The notes under the pieces were generated by a model that was not told where the DNA came from, made no database searches, and saw only the letters and a list, made by a program, of their open reading frames with translations. A program made the translations under genes and the position numbers. A stretch of 64,000 nucleotides of DNA from Voacanga thouarsii (taxonomy: Eukaryota > Streptophyta > Magnoliopsida > Gentianales > Apocynaceae): the NCBI GenBank assembly GCA_026120185.1, contig JANUWF010001720.1, forward strand, positions 611,001-675,000, in the 5' to 3' direction. This document shows, in pieces, positions 33,784 to 45,231 of the stretch (positions are counted from its first letter, which is position 1; each line of letters starts with the position of its first letter).

Positions 33784-34875
33784 GAGGTTATGTATTGACT
33801 ACCCGGGGGTTGAACAATCTAACCATCAAGAATAAGTATCCTCTATCATTAATTGACGAGCTGTTCGACCAATTACAAGATTCCAGTTGTTATTCCAAAC
33901 TGGATTTGAAGCAAGGATATTATCAGGTGAGAATAAAGGAGGAAGATATTTCCAAGACGGCCTTCAACACAAGATATGGTCACTACAAGTTTGTAGTGAT
34001 GCCTTTTGGGGTGAAAAATTCACCAGCAGTGTTTATGGATTTGATGCATTGAGTTTTTCAACCTTACCTAGATAAGTTCGTGGTGGTATTCATCGACGAT
34101 ATACTCATATACTTTAAGAGTTCTGAGGATCATGCAGAATATTTGAAGCTGGTATTGGAAAAGCTAAGAGAGCACAAGCTTTGTGCCAAAATTAGCAAGT
34201 GCGAATTTTGGCTAGATAGTGTGTCGTTCCTTGGCCATGTGATAACCAAAGATGGAATCAAGGTAGACTCAGCAAAAGTTGAAGCAGTTTCAAACTGGAA
34301 GTAACCAAAGAATATCACGGAGATTCAAAGCTTCTTGGGATTGGCCGGCTATTATAGGCGGTTTATTAAAGGGTTCTCAATGCTAGCATCACCTATGACC
34401 CGGCTGCTAATAAAGGACGTACCCTTTGTCTGGAATAAGAAATGCAAAAAGAATTTCCAAGAGTTGAAGCAGAGGTTAATGACAGCACCCGTGTTGAGTT
34501 TGCCAGAGGGAGATAAACCTTACACTTTGTATACTAATGCTTCAAAAGAAGGTTTGGGAATAGTGTTGATGCAGGATAGGAAGGTAATAGCTTATGCCTC
34601 TCGGAAGTTGAAGCCTCATGAAGTCAACTATCCCATGCATGATTTGGAGCTAGCTATCATTGTATTTGCTTTAAGGAAATGGCGGCATTACTTGTATGGA
34701 GCTAAGTATGAAGTGTTTACTAATCACAAGAGCCTGAAATACATCTTCACCCAGAAGGACTTGAATTTGAGATAACGGAGATAGATAGAATTTTTGAAAG
34801 AGTATCGTTGTCCTATCAACTACCACCCCAGAAAAGCTAACGTTGTTGCTGATGCCCAGAGCTGTTAAGTCAAAA
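33784..34875 (+). pseudogene. Chromovirus F reverse transcriptase and RNase H, decayed, protease deleted
   Basis: It starts inside reverse transcriptase at the [17 protein letters not shown] block. By comparison with element I about 1.1 kb covering protease and the first part of reverse transcriptase is missing. The catalytic FIDDIL box is near 34089, and [15 protein letters not shown] near 34229. Behind a stop at 34302 come [14 protein letters not shown] and the RNase H block [11 protein letters not shown] near 34525, where N replaces the catalytic D kept in element I ([11 protein letters not shown]). [11 protein letters not shown] closes the domain near 34830. Confidence 0.87.
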
Positions 34876-36342
34876 TGGCCAGGCTGAGAGTGCAGGAGAT
34901 TCAAGCAATCCAAGAAGTGTAAGATAGAAGGACGGAAGTGCAAGAAGAGAGGATTATCGTTAGCAACTTGAGATTTATACCGGACCTAAGGCAGGAAATT
35001 ATTGAAGCTCAGCAAAGTAATGCAGAATTCCAACTTTTCAAGAACAAAAAGCTTAAATAGCAAGGCAGTGATTTTTGACAGGACGAAGTGGGAGTTCTGT
35101 ATTTCTGAGATCATTTGTGTGTACCTGATGAGCACCAGTTGAAGGATAGAATTTTGGAAGAGGCGCATAAAAGCAAGTATGGAATTCATTCGGGAGAGGT
35201 AAAAATGTATCAAGACTTGAAAAGGGCTTATTGGTGGCCCAGAATGAAGAGGAACGTGGTTAAGTATGTCTCAAAATGTCTGACTAGTCAGAAAGTCAAA
35301 GTGGAGTACAAAAAGTCTGCCGGATTGCTACAACCGTTACCAATACCTGAATGGAAATAGGAAGAAGCGACCATGGACTTCGTCACCGGACTCTATATGG
35401 CAAGGACGCCATATGGGTACTGGTACAGAGATTGACTAAGTTAGCACATTTTATATCAGTAAACGTAAGGGATTCAATGGAGAAGTAAGCTCAAACCTAT
35501 ATGCGAAAAATAGTCAGATTGCATGGAGTGCCTTCGAGTATTGTGTCCGACCGAGACCCGAGATTTACATCCCGATTTCGGGGCAAGTTTCAAGAATTAA
35601 TGGGTTCTAGTCTAAAGTTCAGTACAACAGTGCATCCGCAAACCGATGGTCAGTCAGAAAGGGTTATTCAGATATTAAAAAACATGTTAAGAGCTTGTGT
35701 GTTGGATTTTGGGGATAAGTAGATTGAATGTGTACTGTATGCGGAATTAGCTTACAATAATAGCTATCGGTCTTTGATTGGAATGGCCACGTATGAAGCA
35801 TTGTATGGACGTAAGTGTTAAGTACCTCTATACTAGAGTTGGTCGGAAGACGGTCACATAAGCAAGTCTGGAGAAGTCTGTGTTCGGGAAATGTTGGATA
35901 AGGTAAAGCTGATCAGAGAAAGGTTGAAGGCAGCCAAGAGCCGACAAAAGAGTTATGCGGACAATAGGCGAAAAGAGTTGGAATTTCAAGTAGGAGACAA
36001 TGTGTTCTTAAGGTTAACACCGAATAGAGGAATTTTGAAGCATCTAAAAGGTGGGAAGCAGAATCCGAGATATTTGGGACTGTTTCCGATAAAGGAAAGA
36101 ATTGGACCGGTGGCATGTCTATTGGATTTGTCGGATAGGTTGACAGGAATACATGATGTGTTCCATGTATCTCAGTTGAAGAAGTACAATGCCGACCCTG
36201 GACATGTTTTGAATGATGAATCATTGGTATTGCAACCCGACTTGAGCTATGTGGAGAAACCTGTGAGAATTGTGGACCGAAGTATCAGGACTCTCCGGAA
36301 TAAGCAAATTCCAATGGTGAAGAGTGGGTAAAGTGGAAGTAT
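34876..36342 (+). pseudogene. Chromovirus F integrase and chromodomain, decayed
   Basis: The integrase zinc finger at 35170-35290 has HKSKYGIHSGEV and CLTSQK, with the second cysteine lost. The core follows with TMDFVTGL near 35370, SDRDPRFTSRF near 35550 and DGQSERVIQIL near 35645, giving the D, D and E positions. The C-terminal part (GDNVFLRLTPNRGILKH, VFHVSQLKKYN) is in one frame at 35891-36331. The chromodomain start VEKPVRIVDRSIRTLRNKQIP lies near 36250, but the frame closes soon behind, so it is truncated. Stops include 35356, 35449, 35487, 35719, 35818 and 35833. Chromodomains bind modified histones and direct integration. Confidence 0.87.
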
Positions 36343-36390
36343 CCCGACCTGAGATAACGGTATGCCGGAATTTCGGGACAAAATTCTTCT

Positions 36391-36403
36391 AAGGAGGGGA
36401 GGA
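36391..36403 (+). promoter_or_regulatory. Polypurine tract of chromovirus F
   Basis: AAGGAGGGGAGGA ends at the base before the 3' LTR. Element I has the same word on the minus strand at 58676-58688. Confidence 0.9.
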
Positions 36404-39246
36404 TATGAAACCCCACCTAAAGCCAACCCTAGAGTAAAGGGGATGGGATGTATATCATGTCATCATGAATAAAATATACATTTTTTGAATAATTTTATGT
36501 GCCTTAAAATTGAGGTTTATAGGTTAAATGACTTATTTATGCTTGAAGGGTAAAAAGGTAATTTTGTTTGAGCTCAAAATAGAAAAATGGCTTGAGGTTT
36601 AGATAATAAGAAAATTTGGGTGAGAAAATAAGAACAAGAGTTAGTGTGGTTAAGGGGTTAGAGCTTTGTGATTTAATCTCTAAGATCTTGAGTTCAAATC
36701 CCATCACTTAAGTTTTATTCATAATTATATTAACTATGTTTGAATTTTTGTTTTTCTTACATTCCCTAAAGATAGGAATGTTGTCTTAAGGAAGACATAA
36801 TGGTAATATCTTGACCATGTGGTCTTGTCCTAAAAAAAAATTCTAGAAGAATTCTTGTCCCTTTTAATTTTACTAGCCTTATCCAAATATCTTTGAAATT
36901 TAAACTATCCTTAATTCATTAATCCATTTTTAATCATAAAAATTCTGTGATAAATCCCTAGCTTAGAATTCAAAAATTAGCTCTTGTGGGATAGATGAGG
37001 CCGAAAGTGAGGAGGAGAATTAGGTAGGGATTCCAAGGAAAAGAAAACACCATAGCTATTCCTTCAAACTCTATCTTCATATTACTCATGTTTTGGTAAA
37101 GAAAAATCTGGAAAATTTTTCCCGATTTCCTTCAAGGCTGTTTTTGAAAGTTTCAGCCAGCTTTCCTACCCAATTTCTGTAAGAAAAACAGACATTTTAT
37201 GTAAGGTTGAAGGCTGAAAATTCAGTGAATTTTCGGACTGTACAAATAACCCAAAACCAGAAATTCGTTTCAACAAACTAGCCACATTAAACATGGAATT
37301 TGAAGCCACCATTAGAACATATGAACAACTGGAACTTCCTCTATTTTTCTTCAAGATGAAGGCTAGAAAACCACCATTAAAAGACCTTCAAACACCCTTA
37401 AAAACCAGCTGCAAAATCGTGCCAAAGAGAACAAAAAATTCTACACAAAACCATTGCAATTCCAAGTGTTCTTGAAGCTTAAATTCCAGAAATTTTTCCA
37501 GCTTGTCTCTTCAAGGCTAAGGCCGAAATTCTTCATCAAAACCTACTGAAATTATTATTCTATTAGTTAAATAAATAAAATCTTTTATTTAAAAAAATAT
37601 ATAAATAATATAATATTAGAATTAATTATTATCAAATTACCTTGTAGACTATATTAATTAGCCATACCAAAACTTTTATCTAAATCCATAAATATTATTT
37701 ATATTAAAATTTATTTATTATTTATTAATTAAAAATTAAGTATAATTCATTTATTATTAATTTTATTGGTTATTTATTAATTATTAATTAAAAATTAAGT
37801 GTAATTTATTATTTATAATAATAGTATTCAAATATTACTAATTACCAATATTATTTAGGATTTATTAGTATTCATACTTTAACACTAATTTTATTTATTA
37901 GCAATATTACTCATTATTTATTATTTGAAACTATAACTTATTATTATTTATTTTATAACACCCATTTATTTTAACTCATCAAGCCAGGTTATTCTATAAA
38001 GTATCTTATCAACTAGTATTTAAGCATAATATATTATTGTCATGGTTAGTTGTGGTTGTGACTAGTTGAGTTGGGAATTATTTATTTAAGGCAAATATGG
38101 TCTAGATATTATCTTATACTTTGTGTTTACCCAAGCGAGGTTAGGTTGACCTTGGAAGACTTTTGAACTCGAGAAGAGCAAAAAATCAGGTAAGTTCCTG
38201 TATGAAACCATTTGAAGACCAAAGTTATTGTGGCAAGTCAAACTTAATGTATACGAATATTTGTACTATAAAGGCAATTATGGACAATTTTCATTTTTTC
38301 TTTCTGTCAAACAAACCATTTAAAACTAAACAAATAATTTCACACCAAACGCTAAACTTTTCCTAAAAACACAACTTTGGCAAGAATTTTAGAAACCATA
38401 ATTATTATTTTCAAGTGAATCATTGTATGATCTTTTTCCTCCTAAGTAGGACAAACAACGTTGAGTACTTAATAAGGGTAGACTGCTAGGATTAGTCTTT
38501 GAAGAGTTAGGGTAAGTCTCTCAGTAAGTAGTTACCTCTGAGGGGTGAGTCCTTTCCGGATAGGATGCTAGTCCTGTAGGTCATGCCGGTCTGAGCTAGC
38601 AAGTTCAGTCAAGTGGACTGTGTGTTTCTGAAATTGACAATTGGTAACTTTAGGTGTAGAGATGGAGGAGTATCTCATCCGGTAGGCTATACACCTACAT
38701 TGTGTCAGTGTACACAAAGTGTGGCATTCTGATCATTATATTGTCATGGTACACAAAGTGTGGTGCCATAGCTACCTCTTTTGAGTGGTTGTATTTATTG
38801 TGTACATGTATATTTTGGAAAGCAAAATACCACTCTTCATTTATAAGATTTATTTGAGGCTTGCCAACACTTTCTTTTATGGAATGTTTACAACTTCCAT
38901 ATATGAACTGTTTTATTTGAAACACTCAAAGCACAGACGGGCTTACTGAGATTTATATCTCACCACCTTTTGTACCATATTTTCAGGTCGATCCTGCTGT
39001 AAAGGTTATTAGCTAGAGAATTTCCTACGTTTGGAAGACTCATTGTTATTTTCCTATGTATTTCCTTTGAGATACAGTAGCAGACATTTATTTTGAATTT
39101 GTTCATCTATTGCTGGGTTGTAATAAGTTTAATTTTGAATTATTTTTTTTATTTTATTTTGTGTATCCTAGTTATAAAGATCCCTTGTCCTGTGGATGGG
39201 GCGATATCCCCAGCCCTAATGGGGGCATAGGTAGTGGGGTGTTACA
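36404..39246 (+). repeat. 3' LTR of chromovirus F, with a large internal deletion
   Basis: It is 2843 bp, from TATGAAACCCCACC to GGGGTGTTACA. It is colinear with the 5' LTR but lacks about 1.45 kb (5' LTR about 28836-30287), joined at CTGAAATT|ATTATTCTATTAG near 37551. It keeps about 90 bases near 38715-38805 that the 5' LTR has lost. The TTATC duplication follows. Confidence 0.93.
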
Positions 39247-39251
39247 TTATC
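39247..39251 (+). repeat. Right target duplication of chromovirus F (TTATC)
   Basis: A perfect copy of 27675-27679. Confidence 0.93.
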
Positions 39252-40551
39252 TCCCTTGGTTTATTCTAAAATAACCCTACTCTTGGATCCACGTTCTTGA
39301 GGACTATAGAAGTAGTATCCACTTGTTCTTTTTGGATACGCAACAAACAGATATAAATTTGATCATGATTTCATTTTATCCATCTTTCCCTTTAGCACGT
39401 ATACAGGACAACCCCAAATACGGATATGTCAAATTAGGCTTCTACCCATTTCACAATTTCAATGGAGTCTTAGGGATAGACTTTGATGGAACCATATTCA
39501 ATATATATGTCGCAGTTTGTATAGCATATCCCCAAAAGGATGTACTGAGTGTAGAAAGTCTAACATTATTTTGACCATGTCTAATAAGGTCCTATTTCTC
39601 CTTTCTGCCACTCCAGTTTGTTGAGGAATGCCAGGTGCACTTAGTTGGGATAAAATCCCATTTTTTGACAAATAAGATCTAAAGTCATGGGATTGATATT
39701 CTTCACCTTGATCTAATTGAAGTGTCTTAATGCTCTATCCTAACTGCTTCTCAGTTTCAGCCTTAAATTCTTTGAATTTTTCTAAGGCATCAGACTTATG
39801 AGTCATTAGGTAAACATATCCATATCTTGAGTAATCATCCGTAAAAGTAATGAAATACTCATAACCACCTCTAGCTTGGACACTAATTGGTCTACATACG
39901 TCAGAGTGCACTAATTCTAATACTTCCAATGCTATATTTCCTTTGGAAGAAAATGATCTTTTGGTCATTTTACCTTCCAAACAAGATTCGTAAACTTGAA
40001 AAGGTTCCACCTTTAAGTCACTTAAAGGACCTTCTTTTACAAATCTTTGAATCCTATTTAGATTAGTATGACCAAGTCTAAGATGCCATAAGAGAGTCTC
40101 ATTAGTAGCAGATAACTTAATGCGTTTGTTAGTTTCAGTACGATATAATGAACTATTGGTAGGTTTTAAAACATATAGATCATTATTTAAATATCCATGA
40201 TATATCAAAGAGTTATTCAACAATATCTCTACTGATAATTTATAAAACTTAACAGAATTTTTTTGTTTGAATAACAAAGAAATTGAAATCAAATTTCAAT
40301 AAATGTCAGGAACATAATAAAAATATTTCAAATTCAAATGTTTATTACAAAATAAAGATAAACATCTCCAATAGCTTTTGCTGATATGACTGATCCTGTG
40401 CCAACCGTTAGAGTATGCTCTCCTTTATTGAGATGTCTGGTTACTTGGAACCCCTGCAATGAATTGTAAATATGGTTAGTGGCTCCAGAATATACTATCC
40501 AAATATTTATAGTATCAACCACTAAAGAAGTTTCAATGTAGGATAACTCAC
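39252..40551 (-). pseudogene. Copia element E protease and integrase
   Basis: Read on the reverse strand, 40522-40334 holds the protease remnant IVYSGATNHIYNSLQGF, where Y replaces the catalytic D of the usual DSG/DTG. The frame 40292-39735 contains the integrase zinc finger (LLWHLRLGHTNLNRI ... ESCLEGKMTKRSF) and the first core aspartates (LVHSDVCRPI, FITFTDDYSRYGYVY). Farther on come LDQGEEYQSHDF and SAPGIPQQTGVAERRNRT near 39620, and then decayed sequence to 39252. It continues beyond element F at 27674. Element G cuts it at 40551. Confidence 0.87.
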
Positions 40552-41974
40552 TGTTGAGAAATATGCCCTCTTAGACTAGGTTTCTGATGTAAATATCGAA
40601 TGCTTTAATAAAAAAGTTATTTTCAGAAATTATTTGTAAATTTACATTTTATCTATACATAATTATGTTTGGAAAAGACCCGTTGTGTTTAAGTAAGTGG
40701 TCCATGTGAATGGAGGTCTTTCACAGTAAGGTATGGATCATGGGTTACTTAACACATAAACATTTGTTCATAACCGATTGATGAAAATGGGAATTTCATC
40801 ATGTTTAGGTTATTATGTTTTGAATTCCAAATGGGGAATAGCTTACCTTTAGCCAGTGAGTAGTCCACTCACTTCATGACATAAGCATATTTCGAATACA
40901 TAGAACAGGACCTGTAGTAGTAGTTTCTTAAAAGTACTATATAGTAGAAACCTAGACTACTACTGCTACAGCGTGGACTAGTACTCTACGACTTGAGTAT
41001 GAGTTGGTGGTCTGACGAAGTCGGAAGCATGTACTTTGATATGCTATAGTTGAGGTTCTATCGTAGGGCCAATATACTTGCATGTTAGGTATGTGTAACT
41101 AGTTAGTTAAGACAGACTTGTACATAATAGTTTCTATACTATATCGTCCCTTGTGGTTGTTTGAATGATCTAAATATCCAAGGCCCTAGGAAACATGACT
41201 TGGATGTTTGCTTTAGGGTAGCTCCCTTGGAAAGCGGAAACAATCCAGGAAGTCGTGGATTAGTGGACTAGAAGCCTAAGGATGGTAGATGTCATTTAGA
41301 GCGGTGTTAGTACACTTCTTCCTCTTTAAATGTACGGCGATGTATAGAGGGGTATTTTAGTCATTACGCCTGTAGATCGGAGACTTTACTAACGCAGCAT
41401 TATCCTTAGGGTTAATATTTTCTTATGGTGATATTAGAAAATATTTAAAATGCAAAATACAGCTATTTATATAGCAAGGGTATTTTGGTTATTTTAGTAG
41501 CCAAGGCGGTATGTCTTTTGGTCCCCAGTATAGACTATGAGTCCTAATTAAATACAGGCTAAGGAATTGATCTTAAATTAAGTGGAATTTATTTTATTTA
41601 AGTAGTTTGATTTAATTATTGGGTTAGAATAAAATAAAGGTCCATGGAGAGAGAGAGAGAGAGAGAGAATTAATTAAATTAGTTTGGTGGGTTAATTAAT
41701 TATTCAGGGCTTTGACCCAGTTTGAATAATTAAAGATTAACCAAAGACTAAACTAATATCGGCTTGTTAATTGGACTAGTTTATTTAGGCTAAGAAATTA
41801 ATTATTTGTTGGACCAATAGTTAGTTCTAATTAGAATAATTAATTTAGTCTAAAAGGTTAAATTAAGAGTCCAATAGCCCAATCTAGTTTAACCTAAGGT
41901 TTTATTTAGGTTAAACAGGAAGATTGGAAACAACATGGTTTTTTACGGCTTTTTCTCTGTGAAAAGAACCAAAC

Positions 41975-42041
<67 letters not shown>

Positions 42042-42409
42042 CAGAAAATATTCCTTAGTCTGTGAATTGTTCACCAAACGGAATTAGGCAGGCCATATAC
42101 TGGAAGATCGAGAGTTTGGCGTTCTCCTACATGCAAAGACGGAGTAAGAGACTTGCAGGAATCGCACTTGAGATTTCCACCAATACACCTATCCCAGTTC
42201 CACACATTCCGGTCCAGCCAATTCTTAGAACGAGGAAAAGAGATAAAATTTTTAAATCTCAAAACCTGTACAGAGCTAAACCGGCGCCGGCTAGGGTTGC
42301 CAGAGTCGGCGCCAGCTTTATTCGGATGTTTCCCTGTTCTTCAGTTTTTCCAGTTTTTTTTGTTTTCGCTTCCGTTGTGTGCCCTATATTTTCCCTTTTT
42401 ATGCCTTCA
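40552..42409 (+). repeat. 5' LTR of Copia element G
   Basis: It starts TGTTGAGAAATATGCCCTC directly after reverse-strand pol of E and ends ATGCCTTCA two bases before TGGTATCAGAG. About 1858 bp. It carries a likely TATA box (TTTATATAG at about 41467), a GA run at 41647-41668 and a long TC run at 41976-42041. The end is set by the primer site; no second LTR is in view. Confidence 0.82.
41976..42041 (+). repeat. TC microsatellite in LTR of element G
   Basis: About 28 TC units, then TTCTCTCT. It lies downstream of the likely TATA box, in the transcribed leader. A separate GA run of 22 bases is at 41647-41668. Confidence 0.95.
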
Positions 42410-42411
42410 AT

Positions 42412-42422
42412 TGGTATCAGAG
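42412..42422 (+). promoter_or_regulatory. Primer-binding site of element G, split by a Gypsy insertion
   Basis: TGGTATCAGAG matches initiator-methionine tRNA. Its last five bases, CAGAG, recur at 44780-44784, followed by CATGAAGG, so the site was continuous before the Gypsy LTR was inserted. Confidence 0.88.
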
Positions 42423-44202
42423 TGTAACACCTCACTGCCTATGTACACAAATAGGTAGGATGTCGCCCCATCCAAAGGACCAGGGGTCTTTATAACGTGA
42501 GACAAAAGGAACGAAAATGACTAAATAAAATTCTCGATAATCTTATTACAACAAAAGTTCAAATTTATACAAGTCTGAGAATCTAAAACTAACAATCATC
42601 TCTTGAAAGAAATACAAAGCAGAACTAAATAAAATGATGGTAATCTCTTATCTCTTCAACTATCTCAATAAAAGCACTCCCCTGAAAACATGTTATAAAA
42701 TAGTGTGAGATTGGCATCTCAATAGGTCCCGTATGTACGAATGTCATATATAAACATTTCGTACATGCAGGTTTATCAGAACCTAAAAATCATGTTTGCA
42801 TGACTTTTCATCAATAAACAATTATTCAAATGAGCATTGCTCATCATATCCAAAGCAGTTCTCAATAAATCATCCTTTTATTATCATCTTATAAGATCAT
42901 TATGTAAGGATTAGCAATGATTCAAACAATAGTATAACAATCCATATCATGGTTACCACCATGATAGCATCCCAATGTAACCTTTCAACAATGGGTAGTG
43001 GGGGATCCTCCCACTAAGGTGAGATACTCCTCCATCTCTACACCCAATACACCGGTTGTCCAACCCAGATAAATAAAGTCCACATGGACCCATATGCTAG
43101 CTCGGACCGGCCTGACTAAGTAGTACTGTCGCTTCTCCAAGTTAAGTTCATCTTCTGGTGGTGGCCTCCTGCCAGAAGACTCACCTAGCTCTTCAGGACT
43201 AGCACTACTAGTCTACCCCCGCTAAGTACTCAACGCTCCCTATTTAGGGGCAGAATCATTTCCTTTGTTTTCACAATCGTTGATTACCTTGTCTATGTAA
43301 AATGTGGCTTTTCATAATAAGTTTTCCAAAATGTTTAGTGATAAAAAAAAAAAAGAAATCATTTTTCAGTTAAAAAGTTGAGATTTGACAAACTCATTTA
43401 GAGAATAAAATAAGCACGTTCTCAAACCAAGTATCAAAACACCATAGTATAATTCATCATATTCAACTAACGTTCCAATCATCATGTCAATCATCATATT
43501 GACACCATTTCAAATATTATTGTATAAAAATACTTGCAAACATGTAATATTTAGCAAAACAGTTGTGTAGGGACTTACTTGGATATTCTCAATAATCAAC
43601 TAAAAGTAATGCTTGATCTCTTTTCACTTTCTTCCTTAATCAATATTTTTAGAATTAGAAGCCATATATGAATCCACTCATTATCATGGCATGCATATAA
43701 TCGAATCTCATCATCAATACAAGGACCTATAATAGTCATCTCGATTTTGGTGGTGATTGGAGTTGTGATGGTCGAAATCTTGGAAGGAAAATGGAGCTGT
43801 TTTTGTTTTGTAGCAGAGAGGTTTAGGGTGTGATTGGTGGCTGTTATAGGTTAGGTTTAGGTGTTTTGCTATTTGGAAGGACTACACCTTGTTTTGGACT
43901 CTTGAATAAACAAGGGAAAAATGGCAGCTTTCGTTCTTCTTGGTTTGGCTGAAATTGCAGTGAATAGAAGGAGTTTATGACTGTGCTCTAGGGTGCAAAA
44001 AAGTATAGGCTGATTTTTGGTTCAGCTTCGGGCAAAAATAGGGGAAGAATAGTTAGGGTCTTGTGTTGTGATTTTTGCTTAAAACCAGAGGGAAATTTGA
44101 GAGTAAAGGAAGCTGGAATTTTTGTGAGAGTGTGTGTATGTGACTGGTTTTTGTTTAGCTAGGGAGAACTTTGAGAAATAAGAATGGAAAGGTTGCAAGA
44201 GT

Positions 44203-44352
44203 TGGGATTTAAACTCAAGTCTCCAATTATTAAACACCAAGCTTCAACCACTACAACTCTAGCTTCAACCACTCCACTCAACCACAATAATTCTTGTTTC
44301 AACTACTAAACCACAATAACTCTTATTTTAATCACTACACCACAACAACTCT
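44203..44352 (-). repeat. Tandem-expanded tRNA-like half in the solo LTR
   Basis: GGGATTTAAACTC corresponds to the reverse of the altered B box. The following A-box side, CTTCAACCACTACAACTCTAG, is repeated about four times with drift (CAACCACT, CAACTACTAAACCAC, AATCACTACACCAC). In the other LTRs the same side occurs once. Confidence 0.65.
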
Positions 44353-44375
44353 AGTTCCTTCTATTAATACTTATC

Positions 44376-44616
44376 TAATAATACTCATAACAAAAGCTCA
44401 AATCCACCAAGAAACTAACAAATTAACTCCCACTCACTTACTTCATTTCCTTTCTAATAATACTCATAAAACAAAAGCTCAAGTCCACCAAGAAACTAAC
44501 AAATTAACTCCCACTCACTTACTCCATTTCTCTTCTAATAATTCTCATCTAATAATACTCATAAAACAAAAGCTCAAATCCTCTAAGAAACTAACAAGTT
44601 CCCTTAACTCCCACTC
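44376..44616. repeat. About 80-bp tandem repeat in the solo LTR
   Basis: Units start at TAATAATACTCATAA near 44376, 44455 and 44550. Each contains CAAAAGCTCAA, CCACCAAGAAACTAACAA and CTCCCACTCACTTACT; the third unit is incomplete. Confidence 0.85.
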
Positions 44617-44784
44617 TTGTTTAATTAGTCCTCTAACAAGTAAATAAATTCATGAACTAACCAACTCATAAATCACATATATCCATGAAAATGGTTCAAG
44701 TTATCAAATGTCATATAAAATGTTATGCAATGCATGACTTTCCCCATATAATAAAGATGATGTTAAACGGGGTATTACACAGAG

Positions 44785-45226
44785 CATGAAGGTTTTGTAA
44801 AAATATAGGGAGCATGCATCTAGTTGAATAAAACTGGACTCATATGTGTGATTAAACCGTGATCCTTCGCTGTTTTGGTATGAATAGATTCTCTGTTAAA
44901 CCTCTCGGATTGAGGTATAGGAGATGTGTAATTTACTGTTTTTCTTAGCAAATCGTATAAGCCCAATATTAATGGGTATAGGTGATTGTGGGTTTTGGTT
45001 GATTTCATTGTATTGGGATTGAAATCGAAGAGCCAATGGTACCAAAAGTTGCACAGAAAAACAGAGCAAATTCACAGAAAAAAAACTGCAGAAGAACTCG
45101 TCCAGACCGGAACCGACGCCGGCTAGGCCGCCCGAACCGGCACAGGCTAGGGTCTGGACTTGCGTCCGGATTTTAGGTTACCCATAGGTCCTGGTTCTGT
45201 GCGACGGGTGTAATGAACCACAGTGC
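44785..45226 (+). other. Leader of element G, first part
   Basis: It begins with the continuation of the primer site (CATGAAGG) and is non-coding. A GC-rich stretch near 45105-45165 has GACGCCGGCTAGG and CCGGCACAGGCTAGGG. It ends at the second solo LTR. Confidence 0.7.
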
Positions 45227-45231
45227 AAACG

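Larger units (their letters stand above)
27680..39246 (+). mobile_element. Chromovirus (Ty3/Gypsy, Tekay/Del-like) element F
   Basis: LTRs lie at 27680-31892 and 36404-39246, a TGGTATCAGAG primer site follows the left LTR, and a purine tract precedes the right one. Inside are an acidic upstream ORF, gag with zinc knuckles, reverse transcriptase, RNase H, integrase and chromodomain in Gypsy order. Very long LTRs and a chromodomain point to the Tekay/Del branch; this rests on recalled family traits. Protease and the start of reverse transcriptase are deleted, and stops are frequent. It is a relative of element I on the other strand. Confidence 0.92.
26964..40551 (-). mobile_element. Ty1/Copia element E on minus strand, interrupted by chromovirus F
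   Basis: Two pieces, 26964-27679 and 39247-40551, give on the reverse strand an ordered Copia pol: protease and integrase to the right, linker and the first half of reverse transcriptase to the left. Between them sits element F, flanked by TTATC. Both ends are missing: the reverse transcriptase stops at about 26964 against the LTR of C, and the protease side is cut at 40551 by element G. No LTR of E is visible. Confidence 0.88.
42423..44779 (-). mobile_element. Gypsy solo LTR in the primer site of element G
   Basis: It runs from TGTAACACCTCACTGCC to GGGGTATTACA, 2357 bp, with perfect duplication CAGAG (42418-42422 and 44780-44784). Its left end aligns with the reverse complement of the F and I LTR ends (GGATGTCGCCCC, GGGGTCTTTATAAC), so it is a diverged, shorter member on the minus strand. 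No internal domain is seen, so it is a solo LTR left by recombination. It contains an expanded tRNA-like region and an 80-bp tandem repeat. Confidence 0.85.

Noticed and set aside
42062..42427. 121-codon ORF at the end of the LTR of element G
   Set aside because: It overlaps the LTR end and primer site; chance frame in a GC-richer patch.
44294..44647. 117-codon ORF with repeated KAQVHQETNKL
   Set aside because: The repeat comes from the 80-bp tandem repeat in the solo LTR; codon use looks random.
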